Shown here piece after piece: positions 1 through 8,697 of a stretch of 64,000 nt of DNA (position 1 is its first letter; every line of letters begins with the position of its first letter). The notes under the pieces were generated by a model, which was not told the origin of the DNA, ran no database searches, and saw only the letters and a list, made by a program, of their open reading frames with translations. This stretch comes from Plut-88900 sp963668115 (GTDB lineage Bacteria; Chloroflexota; Dehalococcoidia; Plut-88900), in NCBI GenBank assembly GCA_963668115.1, contig OY764147.1:1426001-1490000 (forward strand), in the 5' to 3' direction. The position numbers and the translations under genes were made by a program.

Positions 1-2
1 TG

Positions 3-641
3 GTGCTGGAGCCGCAACCGGTGGTACTGGCGGTAAACACCCTGTCATTTGTCGGACTGGCGATGATCGGGGTTCGGAACCGACCGGAAGTTTCGAAGGA
101 ATCCGGATGGCCGCTGGTGGTCTCGGGCCTGTGCGGAGTACCGCTGGGACTTCTGGTGCTGGAGACCCTGGCCCCCGACACTCTCAAGCTCATGATAGGG
201 GCAGTAATAGTTGTGCTGGCGGCGGTGAGCCTGTCCAGGAGAAGGGTGCCGATTCCCAAGTCCAGGGTGTCTGATGCGGCGTTCGGCTTCAGTGGGGCCG
301 CCCTGGTCACGGGGTTGGGGGTGGGGATTCCGATTGTGGCGTGGCACCTTTTCAACAGGGGTTACGACGGCAAGACGATCCGGGCGACGATAGCGGTGTA
401 CTACGCATCAGCGGCTGTGCTGGCGATAGTTTTGTACTTGATATTCGGCATTTACACGGGAGAGCGGTGGCTGCTCAACCTGTTGCTTCTGCCAGCCACA
501 CTGGCCGGGTTCTGGGTAGCCTCCCGGTTGGTTGGGAGGATGAAGGAGTCGATGTTGAGGTTTGCGGTTGTTGCAGTCATAATCATCTCCGGCCTGACGC
601 TGCTGATAAGGGAACTGATTGACCGATTCAGCCAGGCTTAG
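3..641 (+). CDS. TauE/SafE-type membrane permease, 5'-truncated
   Basis: This is the C-terminal part of a hydrophobic protein cut by the left edge of the window; the frame is open from the first codon. About six membrane segments are visible. The glycine-rich segment near residues 95-112 (FSGAALVTGLGVGIP), followed by a second hydrophobic half, resembles the TauE/SafE (DUF81) family, whose members export or import small organic or sulfur anions. The substrate cannot be told from sequence. It lies just upstream of the hydrolase genes on the same strand, so it may serve the same catabolic block, but that is inference. The GTG at position 3 is probably internal. Confidence 0.6.
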   Translation: MLEPQPVVLAVNTLSFVGLAMIGVRNRPEVSKESGWPLVVSGLCGVPLGLLVLETLAPDTLKLMIGAVIVVLAAVSLSRRRVPIPKSRVSDAAFGFSGAALVTGLGVGIPIVAWHLFNRGYDGKTIRATIAVYYASAAVLAIVLYLIFGIYTGERWLLNLLLLPATLAGFWVASRLVGRMKESMLRFAVVAVIIISGLTLLIRELIDRFSQA

Positions 642-684
642 GGCTCAAAATCAACACAATTTCCAACCAAGAGGTAACTGGAGC

Positions 685-1398
685 ATGGAAGACGATATCA
701 AGCCTAAGAGGGGGATGGTGATAGTGGCCCATCCCGATGATGCGGAATGGAGTTGTTCGGGCACGGTGGCCAAGTGGTGCAAGGAAGGCATGGATGTGGT
801 CTATGTCATTTGCACCAACGGCAACAAGGGGACGGACGTACCGGAGATAAACAACCAACAGCTTGCCGAAATGCGAAGGCAGGAACAGCGGGACGCCGCG
901 GACGTGCTGGGGGTCAGGGATGTGATTTTCCTGGACTATGAAGACGCCATGCTCACGCCATCGCTGGAGCTGCGTAAGGATATTTCCAGGGAAATAAGGC
1001 GCCATAGGCCCGACATTCTGATTGCACCTTGCCCGATACGCAGTTTCGACCACGGAGACTACATCGGGCATCCTGACCACATTGCTGTGGGAGAAGCCAC
1101 CCTATCGGCGGTTTATCCGGCGGCTCGGGATCGGCTCACGTTCCCGGAGCTCCTGGATGAGGGGTTCGAACCGCACAAGGTTGCGACCTTGCTGGTGATG
1201 GACCGGGGCGACGACGCGAACACAGTCATAGACGTTACGGACACCATCGAAACGGCTATCGAGTCGTTAAAGCAGCACAGGAGCCAGGTGAAACCCGAGG
1301 ATGCCGAAAAGTACATGCGGCTGTGGAGAAGTGAGAATGGAAAGTCGAGGGGTATGAAATACGCGGAAGTGTACAGGGGATTCAATATAAGGGATTAG
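685..1398 (+). CDS. PIG-L family deacetylase (LmbE-like)
   Basis: A 237-residue PIG-L/LmbE family protein. These zinc enzymes remove acyl groups from N-acyl-glucosamine-type or related amide substrates. The family's metal motif AHPDDAE is at residues 15-21 and the second histidine motif (GHPDHI) lies near residue 125. The open frame reaches back to 619, but that would overlap the upstream permease; ATG 685, preceded by a purine-rich stretch, puts the first beta strand (MVIVAHPDD) at the usual distance from the start. It is followed after 30 bases by the phosphotriesterase genes and is probably co-transcribed with them. The substrate is unknown. Confidence 0.85.
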   Translation: MEDDIKPKRGMVIVAHPDDAEWSCSGTVAKWCKEGMDVVYVICTNGNKGTDVPEINNQQLAEMRRQEQRDAADVLGVRDVIFLDYEDAMLTPSLELRKDISREIRRHRPDILIAPCPIRSFDHGDYIGHPDHIAVGEATLSAVYPAARDRLTFPELLDEGFEPHKVATLLVMDRGDDANTVIDVTDTIETAIESLKQHRSQVKPEDAEKYMRLWRSENGKSRGMKYAEVYRGFNIRD

Positions 1399-1428
1399 AG
1401 CGAAGTGGGTTCGGATTGAGGACAATCT

Positions 1429-2499
1429 ATGAGTAGTGAAAGCCTCGCTGGAAAAGTACAGACGGTTCTCGGGCCAATAGACCCGGAAGATCTCGGGGTC
1501 ACCATGACCCATGAGCATCTACTGGTTTCGACGGTGGGGGTGTACAAGGAGCCGACGGAGGCGAGTGAGAGGGCGAGGTGGGAAGCCCCATTCAGCATCG
1601 AGATCCTGGGATGGTTGCTGCACGGTCGGGGGATAAACAAGGACAACTCCAAGCTGGACCACATTCCGACGATTATTGAAGAAGTGAACCTATACAAGCA
1701 GTTTGGCGGCACGGCGCTGGTGGATGCCACAAGCCAGGGGTTGGGCCGGGACCCGATCGGGCTGACGCGAATATCGCGGGCCACGGGGGTGAACATCATC
1801 ATGGGTTCGTCATTCTACGTCGGGGTGACACACCCCGCGGACATGGATGAGAGGAGCGAGGAGTCGCTGACCGAGCAGATCGTAGGGGATGTCCTGACAG
1901 GTGTGGGAAATACGGGAATCAAGTCGGGGGTGATGGGGGAGGTGGGGTGTACGTGGCCCCTACGTCCGAACGAGCGGAAAGTGCTGAGAGCCACGGCTCG
2001 AGCTCAGAGGATAACGGGGGCGCCGATCCTGATACATCCGGGTCGGGACCAATCAAGTCCCGCGGAAATCATGTCAATCCTGCTGGAGGCCGGGGCAGAC
2101 CCCAAGCGGGTGATTGTCGGGCACCTGGACAGGACGATATTTGACAAGAGGCTGTTGAAGGACCTGGCGGAGACGGGCTGTTTCCTGGAATACGATGTCT
2201 TTGGGCAGGAGACCTCGCTTTATCCGGCGGCGCCGCACATCGACATGCCCAACGACGGTCAGCGTTTGAATATGCTTGCGTGGCTCATAAGCGAGGGGCA
2301 CGGAGGTCAGATCCTTGTTTCGCATGACATAGCCCGGAAGAACAGGCTGGTCAGATACGGGGGCCACGGGTACTGCTATTTCCTGGAATACATGGTGCCG
2401 CGGATGCGGATCAAGGACTTCGAGGAAGAGGATATCTGGCGGATACTTGTCGATAACCCTAAGCGGGCGTTGACCTTCGTGGAGCCGGTGGAAGGTTGA
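1429..2499 (+). CDS. Phosphotriesterase-family metal hydrolase, copy 1
   Basis: A 356-residue TIM-barrel hydrolase of the phosphotriesterase (PTE/PHP) family. Visible metal ligands are HEH (residues 28-30), a glutamate in GEVGC near 172 where classic PTE has a carbamylated lysine, histidines in LIHPGRD near 203 and VGHLD near 231, and aspartate in SHD near 299. A Glu bridging ligand is known from the PHP branch and from lactonase or esterase relatives, so paraoxonase activity should not be assumed. It is the first of three tandem paralogs that share their opening residues (GKVQTVLGPI) and most of the active site. No signal peptide is seen, so it is probably cytoplasmic. Confidence 0.85.
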   Translation: MSSESLAGKVQTVLGPIDPEDLGVTMTHEHLLVSTVGVYKEPTEASERARWEAPFSIEILGWLLHGRGINKDNSKLDHIPTIIEEVNLYKQFGGTALVDATSQGLGRDPIGLTRISRATGVNIIMGSSFYVGVTHPADMDERSEESLTEQIVGDVLTGVGNTGIKSGVMGEVGCTWPLRPNERKVLRATARAQRITGAPILIHPGRDQSSPAEIMSILLEAGADPKRVIVGHLDRTIFDKRLLKDLAETGCFLEYDVFGQETSLYPAAPHIDMPNDGQRLNMLAWLISEGHGGQILVSHDIARKNRLVRYGGHGYCYFLEYMVPRMRIKDFEEEDIWRILVDNPKRALTFVEPVEG

Positions 2500-2599
2500 A
2501 GGAACTCCCGAAAAGCCCTCCTTGCAGGGACAGAGTGAGGGTGGACTCTCTGGTTTTCCCCTCGTAAGCGGGAATGGCCGGCAGCTTGCAGAAGTCGAC

Positions 2600-3664
2600 A
2601 TGAAAGGCGCGGGTCAGGTGGGGAAGGTGCAGACAGTACTCGGGCCTATAGAGCCGGACGACCTCGGGATAACGATGACCCATGAACACATCCTGGGTTC
2701 ATTTGACAGCGTATTCCCGATACCAGTTGAGGCGAGCTACAGGGGAAGACTTGAAACCCCATTCAGGGTTGACCTCATGGGATGGATAAATCACGGGCGA
2801 TGGCCCAACAGCGACAACGCCAAGCTGGACGATATTCCCACCCTTATCGAGGAGGTGGGGTTGTACAAGCAGTTCGGAGGTTCGGGGCTGGTGGATGCTA
2901 CTAACATAGGAATTGGGCGGGACCCGATCGGGCTTACGCGCATATCCCGGGCCACGGGTGTGCACATCATCATGGGGTCGTCCTTCTACGTGGCGTCCCG
3001 GCATCCCTCGGACATGGATGACAGGACAGAGGAATCACTTACAGAGCAGATGGTAGGAGACGTGCAGAGGGGCGTGGGCGTTACGCGTGTTAGGTCGGGG
3101 GTGCTGGGGGAGGTGGGGTGTTCGTTTCCGCTCCATACCAACGAGAAGAAGGTGTTACGGGCAACGGCTCAGGCGCAGAGGAAGACCGGGGCGCCGATAC
3201 TGGTTCACCCGGGTCGGGACCAGTCCTGTCCTGCGGAGATAATGGAGATACTTCAGGATTCAGGGGCCGACTTGGCACGGGTGATTGTCGGGCACCTGGA
3301 CCGGACGCTCTTCAACAAGAAGCTGATAAAGGAGCTGGCAGAGACCCGGTGCTTCCTGGAATACGACATCTTCGGGCAGGAGGTTAGCTACTATCCTCCT
3401 GCACCGCACGTAGACATCATGAACGACGCTCAACGTCTGAGCATAATCGAGTGGCTGATAAACGAGGGGCATGGTGGCCAGATAGTGGTAGGACATGACA
3501 TAGCGCAGAAGGCCCACCTGGTGAAATATGGGGGCCACGGGTACGGATATTTCCTGGAATACATGGTCCCAAGGATGCGCATCAAGGGCTTCCGGGAGGA
3601 GGACATCCATCGGATTCTGGTGGAGAACCCGAACCGGGCGTTGACGTTTGCGGAGCCTGGATGA
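2600..3664 (+). CDS. Phosphotriesterase-family metal hydrolase, copy 2
   Basis: The second tandem paralog, 354 residues from ATG 2600. The frame is open back to a TTG at 2522, but ATG 2600 aligns with the start of copy 1. It has the same ligand set: HEH, Glu in GEVGC, LVHPGRD, VGHLD and GHD (glycine replaces serine before the last aspartate). Differences from copy 1 cluster in loops between strands, as expected of paralogs that have diverged in substrate. The stop codon overlaps the ATG of copy 3 (ATGA), which implies coupled translation. Substrate unknown; lactone, ester or phosphoester hydrolysis are all possible. Confidence 0.85.
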   Translation: MKGAGQVGKVQTVLGPIEPDDLGITMTHEHILGSFDSVFPIPVEASYRGRLETPFRVDLMGWINHGRWPNSDNAKLDDIPTLIEEVGLYKQFGGSGLVDATNIGIGRDPIGLTRISRATGVHIIMGSSFYVASRHPSDMDDRTEESLTEQMVGDVQRGVGVTRVRSGVLGEVGCSFPLHTNEKKVLRATAQAQRKTGAPILVHPGRDQSCPAEIMEILQDSGADLARVIVGHLDRTLFNKKLIKELAETRCFLEYDIFGQEVSYYPPAPHVDIMNDAQRLSIIEWLINEGHGGQIVVGHDIAQKAHLVKYGGHGYGYFLEYMVPRMRIKGFREEDIHRILVENPNRALTFAEPG

Positions 3665-4739
3665 ACGGAGTAAGCCTCGTAGGAAAGGTGCAAACGGTGC
3701 TCGGGCCTATAGAGCCTGAGGCCCTCGGCGTGACCATGACCCACGAGCACCTGTTGTCGTCATTCGAAGGTGTACTGGATGCGCCGGAAGAGGCAAGCCG
3801 GAAGGCTCAACATGACGCTCAACTCAGCATGGACCTACTGGGCCAGTTCTATCACGGGCAGGCTGAGAACACGCACAACTACAAACTGGACGACATCCCG
3901 ACCATCATCGAGGAAGTGGGACTTTACAAGCAGTTTGGGGGCTCGGCGCTGGTGGATGCTACGAGCATCGGCATAGCACGGGATCCGGTTGGATTGACGC
4001 GCATATCCCGGGCTACGGGTGTGCACGTTATCATGGGGGCGTCTTTCTATGTCGCGGCTGCGCACCCGAACGACATGAATGACAGGAGCGAGGAATCGCT
4101 CGCCGAGGAAATAGCAGGGGACGTGGTGAAGGGGGTGGGGAGCACCGGGGTTAGGTCTGGGGTGATGGGGGAGGTGGGATGTTCTTGGCCGCTGCCCCCA
4201 AACGAGCGCAAGGTATTGAGGGCCACGGCGAGGGCACAGAGGATTACGGGGGCGCCGATATTGATCCACCAGGTAGAGATTCGTCCAGTCCAGCGGAGAT
4301 TATGGAAGTGCTTTTGGATGCGGGCGCCGACTTGTCGCGGGTAATCATCGGGCACCTGGACCGGACGATATTCGAGAAGAAGACCTTGAAGGAACTGGCG
4401 GAGACAGGATGTTTCCTGGAGTATGATTTCTTCGGGGAGGAGGCTTCGTATTTTCCGTCGGCGCCTCACATAGACATCATGAATGATGCGCAGAGGCTGG
4501 CTATGATGAAGTGGCTTATAAGCGAGGGTCACGGGGGCCAGCTGCTGGTATCTCACGACATTGCCAGGAAGAGCCAACTGGTGAAGAACGGGGGTCAGGG
4601 ATACTGTTACTTTCTTGAATACATGGTCCCGAGGATGCGGGAAAGAGATTTTAAGGAAGAGGATATCCAGCAAATACTGGTAGACAACCCGAAGCACGCG
4701 TTAACATTTGTGGAACCGATGGAAGCGTGCGGGCTGTGA
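3661..4739 (+). pseudogene. Phosphotriesterase-family hydrolase, copy 3, one frameshift
   Basis: The third paralog begins at the ATGA overlap with copy 2 and reads normally through HEH, GEVGC and LIH. The frame then breaks near 4269: after the LIH codons the sequence has CCAGGT where the other copies require CCCAGGT or its equivalent. Adding one C restores HPGRDSSSPAEIME, VIIGHLD and SHD and gives a full-length protein ending at 4739. Both halves are otherwise well conserved, so the break is either recent or a miscalled C run in the assembly. If real, the product lacks the last three metal ligands and would be inactive. Confidence 0.8.
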
Positions 4740-4796
4740 TGGATGGTGCATTTGCAGCCGGACAAGCAAACAGGGAGTTCAATCAAGAGGGACTAG

Positions 4797-5948
4797 ATGC
4801 GATTTGATAGCTCAATATACTGGCATACGAAGAAGGTAATTCCCTGGCATATCCAGGTGGACGAGTACCGGGAGTACGGTCGGGCGCTGGAGGCACTGGG
4901 GTTTGAAACAGCTTGGGTAGCAGAGCACCACCTTTGGCACGACGGCTTCTTCTCCACTGCCACCAACCCGATTATGACCGGCTTGGACATAGCCCTCCAT
5001 ACCAAAACGCTGAAGGTGGGGCAGAGCCCAACTTCGATATGCGACTGGCACCCGATCCGCGTTGCTGAAGACATCGCCACCCTGGATCACATGACCAAAG
5101 GAAGGGTTGAGTTCGGGATTGGAAGGGGATTCAACAGCCGGTGGGGGGCGCAGCTAAACCCGGAAGCCGACAGGCGGGACAACGAGAAGAACTACGCCCT
5201 GTTCACCGAGTCCCTGGACATCATCATCAAGGCCTGGACGGAAGAAGCATTCAGCCACAAGGGACGATTCTATACGATACCCATTCCGGGCTGGATGGAG
5301 ACCGATCCCGGGGTTCCTCTCACCCCTCCACATTACACACCGGACGGAGAACTGGTCAAGGTGTCCGTGCTTCCCAAGCCGTACCAGAATCCACATCCGC
5401 CGATCACGCAGATGGTAACTAGCAACCGTTCGTGGGAAGTGGCCGGGGCCCGGGGGCTTTTCGGAATGGGTTCGGCGAGGTCTTTGGAAGGGGTAAGGGA
5501 GGGATTCGAAGCCTATAAGAAGGGCACAGAGAGCGCAGGCAAGGGTCTGCCGTTGGGCGAAAAGACCTCTATCCAGTATATGACGTTCTGTGCAAAGACC
5601 ATGGAAGAAGCGTTCGAGATAGCAAGGCCGGGAATCAATGATCTTTACGGCAACATTGAGGCGCACATGGGTCGGGTGCGGCAGGGCCTGCTGGGGTCCA
5701 ACGAGGAACTCACAAACGACGACCTGAACTGCGACTGGTTCGACTTCCTTTGGAAGCATAACGTCATTATGATTGGGACTCCCGACCACCTCGCAGAGCA
5801 GTTGGACAGGTTGAACAGGGAGATCAACTTCCAGCACTTCCAGATATTTCCAAGCATACCGTTCATAGAATTCGACCAGTATATGAAGAGCATCGAGCTG
5901 TTTGGCACGGAGGTCGTGCCGAGGTTCCGGAAAGAGAATGGCGAATAG
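4797..5948 (+). CDS. LLM-class flavin-dependent oxidoreductase
   Basis: A 383-residue luciferase-like (bacterial luciferase/alkanesulfonate monooxygenase fold) protein. The N-terminal strand and helix (residues 1-60, including TAWVAEHHLWHDGF), the segment DHMTKGRVEFGIGRGF near 98-113 and the C-terminal loop are typical of this class. These enzymes use reduced flavin made by a separate reductase and O2 to oxidise organic substrates. No reductase gene is seen in the window. It follows the hydrolases after 57 bases, with a good AGAGGGA ribosome binding site, and probably belongs to the same transcript. It closely resembles the LLM gene at 36105-37349 in length and layout. Confidence 0.85.
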   Translation: MRFDSSIYWHTKKVIPWHIQVDEYREYGRALEALGFETAWVAEHHLWHDGFFSTATNPIMTGLDIALHTKTLKVGQSPTSICDWHPIRVAEDIATLDHMTKGRVEFGIGRGFNSRWGAQLNPEADRRDNEKNYALFTESLDIIIKAWTEEAFSHKGRFYTIPIPGWMETDPGVPLTPPHYTPDGELVKVSVLPKPYQNPHPPITQMVTSNRSWEVAGARGLFGMGSARSLEGVREGFEAYKKGTESAGKGLPLGEKTSIQYMTFCAKTMEEAFEIARPGINDLYGNIEAHMGRVRQGLLGSNEELTNDDLNCDWFDFLWKHNVIMIGTPDHLAEQLDRLNREINFQHFQIFPSIPFIEFDQYMKSIELFGTEVVPRFRKENGE

Positions 5949-5999
5949 TAGACGCCGGACATAGTCAGGCGCAGGTGAAAATAGGCAACGGAGGATAAC

Positions 6000-6833
6000 G
6001 TGGCTTACGAATACGTTCTGACGGAGAAGAAAGACGCGATCGGGTACGTGATACTGAACCGACCCAAGAAGCTGAACGCGCTGAACAAGCCGTTCGTCAG
6101 AGAGATTGTGGATGCCCTGAAGATCATGGATGACGACAGAGAGATAAGGGTAATAGTCATCAAGGGCAACGGAAGGGCGTTTACGGCCGGGGCCGATCTT
6201 TCGCCTGGCCAGCCAGACAGCACCGGCAAAGCTGAAACTGCATACGAGTATAAGAAGGTAACCCGGGTCTGGACCGAAGGCGCCGACGTCATACGGGGCA
6301 TCAGCAAGCCGACGATCGTGCAGGTGCACGGCTATTTCCTCGCAGGGGCCACGGATCTGTTCCTGCAGTGCGACTTCATCATAGCGGCTGAGGATGCACA
6401 GATCGGATGTCCGGACGTGAAGGGTATGCAGAGTGTGTTGAGGCACGCGTGGACGTTCCTGGTCGGGCCTCAGTGGGCGAAGTTCGTCCTTCTCACGGGA
6501 GACAATATTGACGGAAAGACGGCGGAGCGGATCGGGCTGACGTTCAAGTCGGTGCCAGAGGAGGAACTGGAGTCGGAAGTGGACGATCTGGCGCATAAGA
6601 TTGCGATGCAACCGCTGGACTTGTTAGAGCCCAACAAGTCGCTGGTGAACAAGGTCATGGACAACATGGGGTATGTCGCCTCTCAGAGGTTGGCCGTCGA
6701 GAACTCGGCGTTCACGCACCTGGCGCCCCAGGTCAAGGAGTTCACCGACATGATAGAAGAGAAGGGCCTGAAGGCTGCGCTAGCGTGGCGGGAAGAAAAG
6801 TACGGAGGGATTCGGGTGAAGAGGGGGGGGTAG
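6000..6833 (+). CDS. Crotonase-fold enoyl-CoA hydratase/isomerase family protein
   Basis: A 277-residue crotonase-superfamily enzyme acting on acyl-CoA thioesters. Oxyanion-hole segments are visible at about 58-74 (GRAFTAGADLSPG) and 112-118 (YFLAGATD). The position that normally reads PE, with the first catalytic glutamate of hydratases, reads PD here, and the second glutamate is not evident. A reaction other than simple hydration, such as isomerisation or hydrolysis, is therefore possible (inference). The GTG start has GGAGG about seven bases upstream. The gene ends in a run of eight G just before its stop, so the last residues depend on that run being called correctly. It closes the first + strand catabolic run. 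Confidence 0.8.
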   Translation: MAYEYVLTEKKDAIGYVILNRPKKLNALNKPFVREIVDALKIMDDDREIRVIVIKGNGRAFTAGADLSPGQPDSTGKAETAYEYKKVTRVWTEGADVIRGISKPTIVQVHGYFLAGATDLFLQCDFIIAAEDAQIGCPDVKGMQSVLRHAWTFLVGPQWAKFVLLTGDNIDGKTAERIGLTFKSVPEEELESEVDDLAHKIAMQPLDLLEPNKSLVNKVMDNMGYVASQRLAVENSAFTHLAPQVKEFTDMIEEKGLKAALAWREEKYGGIRVKRGG

Positions 6834-7315
6834 AGGGCTAGCGAGACTCCAAGATAGCAGCGCTTCCTTTGGGTTTCGATGATACGACCCTGTTTCTTGA
6901 GGTAGCGGACGGCGGCCAAGACCTGAGGATCGCCATGGCGTCGAAACTGGCCTGCCACCTTGCTCATGGTGCGTGGGCGTCGGCAGAAGTCCCAGATTGC
7001 CTCAGCTAGGGCGTTATTGGCGTCTGGGAGGGGTTCGAGGGGGGTGACGTAGGTGCAGCCTCGGTTGCCGTCTACTTCCTCGCCGGGTGTGAATTCCAAG
7101 CTTTCACGGCAGCCAGCTAGGAAACGCCGCAAACGATTACGCAGGACGCCACCCTGCCCCGACGCTCCCCACCCGTGAATTATCTCCAGCCGTGCCCGTC
7201 CTTTTCTAGAGTCAAGCGCGTTGTTGTAGAACTCGACGAACTGCTTACGGGCCTCGGGCCAGGAGAGTCCGTGGAGGTCCAGTTCACGGGACTGGTTTTT
7301 GCGTTTGCGGGGCAT
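6683..7315 (-). CDS. Smr-domain protein with winged-helix-like C-terminus
   Basis: From ATG 7315 the protein opens MPRKRKNQSRELDLHG. LDLHG near residue 15 and IIHGWGASGQGG near 45 are the two hallmark motifs of the Smr (MutS2 C-terminal) domain, a nuclease or nucleic-acid binding fold. Residues about 95-150 look like a winged helix (SKVAGQFRRHGDPQVLAAVRYLKKQGRI). The last 50 or so residues read antisense through the 3' end of the crotonase gene and look unstructured; the natural end may be near 6840, with a frame error in the adjoining G/C run. The gene is convergent with the crotonase and overlaps it by 151 bases. Confidence 0.7.
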   Translation of the reverse strand: MPRKRKNQSRELDLHGLSWPEARKQFVEFYNNALDSRKGRARLEIIHGWGASGQGGVLRNRLRRFLAGCRESLEFTPGEEVDGNRGCTYVTPLEPLPDANNALAEAIWDFCRRPRTMSKVAGQFRRHGDPQVLAAVRYLKKQGRIIETQRKRCYLGVSLALYPPLFTRIPPYFSSRHASAAFRPFSSIMSVNSLTWGARCVNAEFSTANL

Positions 7316-7331
7316 GGTTGGGTTGGTGGGG

Positions 7332-7416
7332 TGGTGCGGAAGGTGGGACTCGAACCCACACGCCCGAAGGCACATGATCCTAAGTCATGCTCGTCTACCA
7401 GTTCCGACACTTCCGC
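7332..7416 (-). tRNA. tRNA-Leu (anticodon TAG)
   Basis: The - strand reads GCGGAAG... and closes with ...CTTCCGC followed by an encoded CCA. It has a D arm with GG, an anticodon stem CATGA/TCATG around loop CTTAGGA (anticodon TAG), a short class II variable arm (GTGCCTTCGGGCGT) and a T arm with GGTTCGAGTCC. The long variable arm and the anticodon agree on leucine. Confidence 0.95.
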
Positions 7417-7515
7417 TCGGGGCCCAGGCTGGCGAGGCGCTAAAGCCATCGACAACGAATAAGTTTCCCACCAGTGGGCCGGGGGTGCAAGCAGGGGTCG
7501 ATGGACAGGGTGGGG

Positions 7516-7521
7516 TACAAT
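7516..7521 (+). promoter_or_regulatory. -10 element TACAAT close to the LLM start
   Basis: TACAAT in GGGGTACAATC sits ten bases before ATG 7531, and the same arrangement recurs before the paralog at 8698. Transcription would start only a few bases from the start codon, suggesting a nearly leaderless mRNA. No convincing -35 was found. Confidence 0.45.
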
Positions 7522-7530
7522 CGGGGTGTT

Positions 7531-8596
7531 ATGAATAGCAAAGTAGACATTTTGACGGCTGGAAGCTGGAACACGCGAAAAGTGGCGGACCATGCCAGAC
7601 TCGTGGAGGAAGGAGGCTGGCACGGTATTGGGATTTTCGATTCCCAGAACCTGGGAGGAGACACTTATGTCGCTATGGCCCTGGCAGCTTCAGCAACGGA
7701 GCGATTAGAGCTGAGCACGGATGTTACCAACCCCCTGACCCGACACCCGGCGGTAACGGCGGGCGCCATTGCGAGCGTGCAGGAGATATCGGGGGGCAGG
7801 GCGGTGCTGGGTATCGGGCGTGGGGACTCGGCACTGGCGTATGTGGGGCATGCGCCCGTCTACGCAAACTTTCTTCGAAAACTACCTGAAGGCGCTGCAG
7901 TCGTACCTAAGTGGAGGAAGCGTAGCTTTCGATGAGCTGACGCACTGGCGAGGCATGGCGCCCCACGTGGACACTCTGAAGCTGGCGGACACCCCGGATG
8001 ACAGTCGCCTCATGTGGCTTGACCCCAACGACAAGAAGGTTCCCGTGGCCGTTGCGGCGAGCGGGCCTAGGGTGATCGGGGCGGCGGCGAGGCACGCCGA
8101 CATTATCATGTTTGCCCTGGGCGCAGACCTGGGAAGGCTCAAGTGGGGTTTGGAGCAAGCCCGGGCAGCGCGTCGGGAGGCGGGGCTGGACCCGGACGGA
8201 ATCCGATACGGCGCGTACCTGAACATTGTGTGCCATCCGCAGGTGGAGGTCGCAAGAGAGCTGATTACGTTCCTAGACACGTTCGTGCGGTTTTCGGTGA
8301 TGCACGGAAAAACGTACGGGCCCGTTACCCAGCAAGAACAAGAAGTGCTGACGGGCGTCCACAGGGCTTTCAATATGCGGGACCACAGCGACTCAGGGGT
8401 TCCACCGGCGGAGTTCGTGGACAAGTTCGCAATTGTCGGGCCACCGGAAACATGCATCAGGCGGATCCAGGAGGTCATCGACCTGGGGATAGACAGGATT
8501 GTTGTGCTGGGGCCGACGGTCGATGAGACCGAGGGTGAGAAGAAGGTGGCGGCGGAGCTGATGGTCAAGGAAGTGCTCCCGGCTTTTGGGAAATAG
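7531..8596 (+). pseudogene. LLM-class oxidoreductase copy A, one frameshift
   Basis: A luciferase-like oxidoreductase of the F420/flavin-dependent type, about 354 residues when repaired. It opens MNSKVDILTAGSW and contains TNPLTRHPAVTAGAIASVQ and GGRAVLGIGRGDSAL, as does its neighbour at 8698. The frame breaks at the T run 7870-7872: AACTTTCTTCG is present where AACTTCTTCG would continue the protein into FFENYLKALQSYL. Removing one T gives an intact gene ending at 8596. Either the gene is newly inactivated or the base is a sequencing error. The paralog next to it has three such breaks. Confidence 0.8.
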
Positions 8597-8681
8597 TTTG
8601 CCGGTGGAGGCTTCGCATCCACCCCTCCAGCCAAAGTGCCTACGAGAGTGTGAACGAGGGTGTAGGGTGAGCATCATGGGG

Positions 8682-8687
8682 TACAAT
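8682..8687 (+). promoter_or_regulatory. -10 element TACAAT before the second LLM copy
   Basis: TACAAT lies ten bases before ATG 8698, in the same GGGGTACAATC context as upstream of the first copy. The conserved spacing in both paralogs supports a real promoter with a very short leader. No clear -35 is visible. Confidence 0.45.
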
Positions 8688-8697
8688 CCAGGGTGAT

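Noticed and set aside
5154..6611. 485-residue open frame on the - strand opposite the LLM and crotonase genes
   Set aside because: It is antisense to two well-supported genes and shows no family motif; high GC third positions create long antisense frames.
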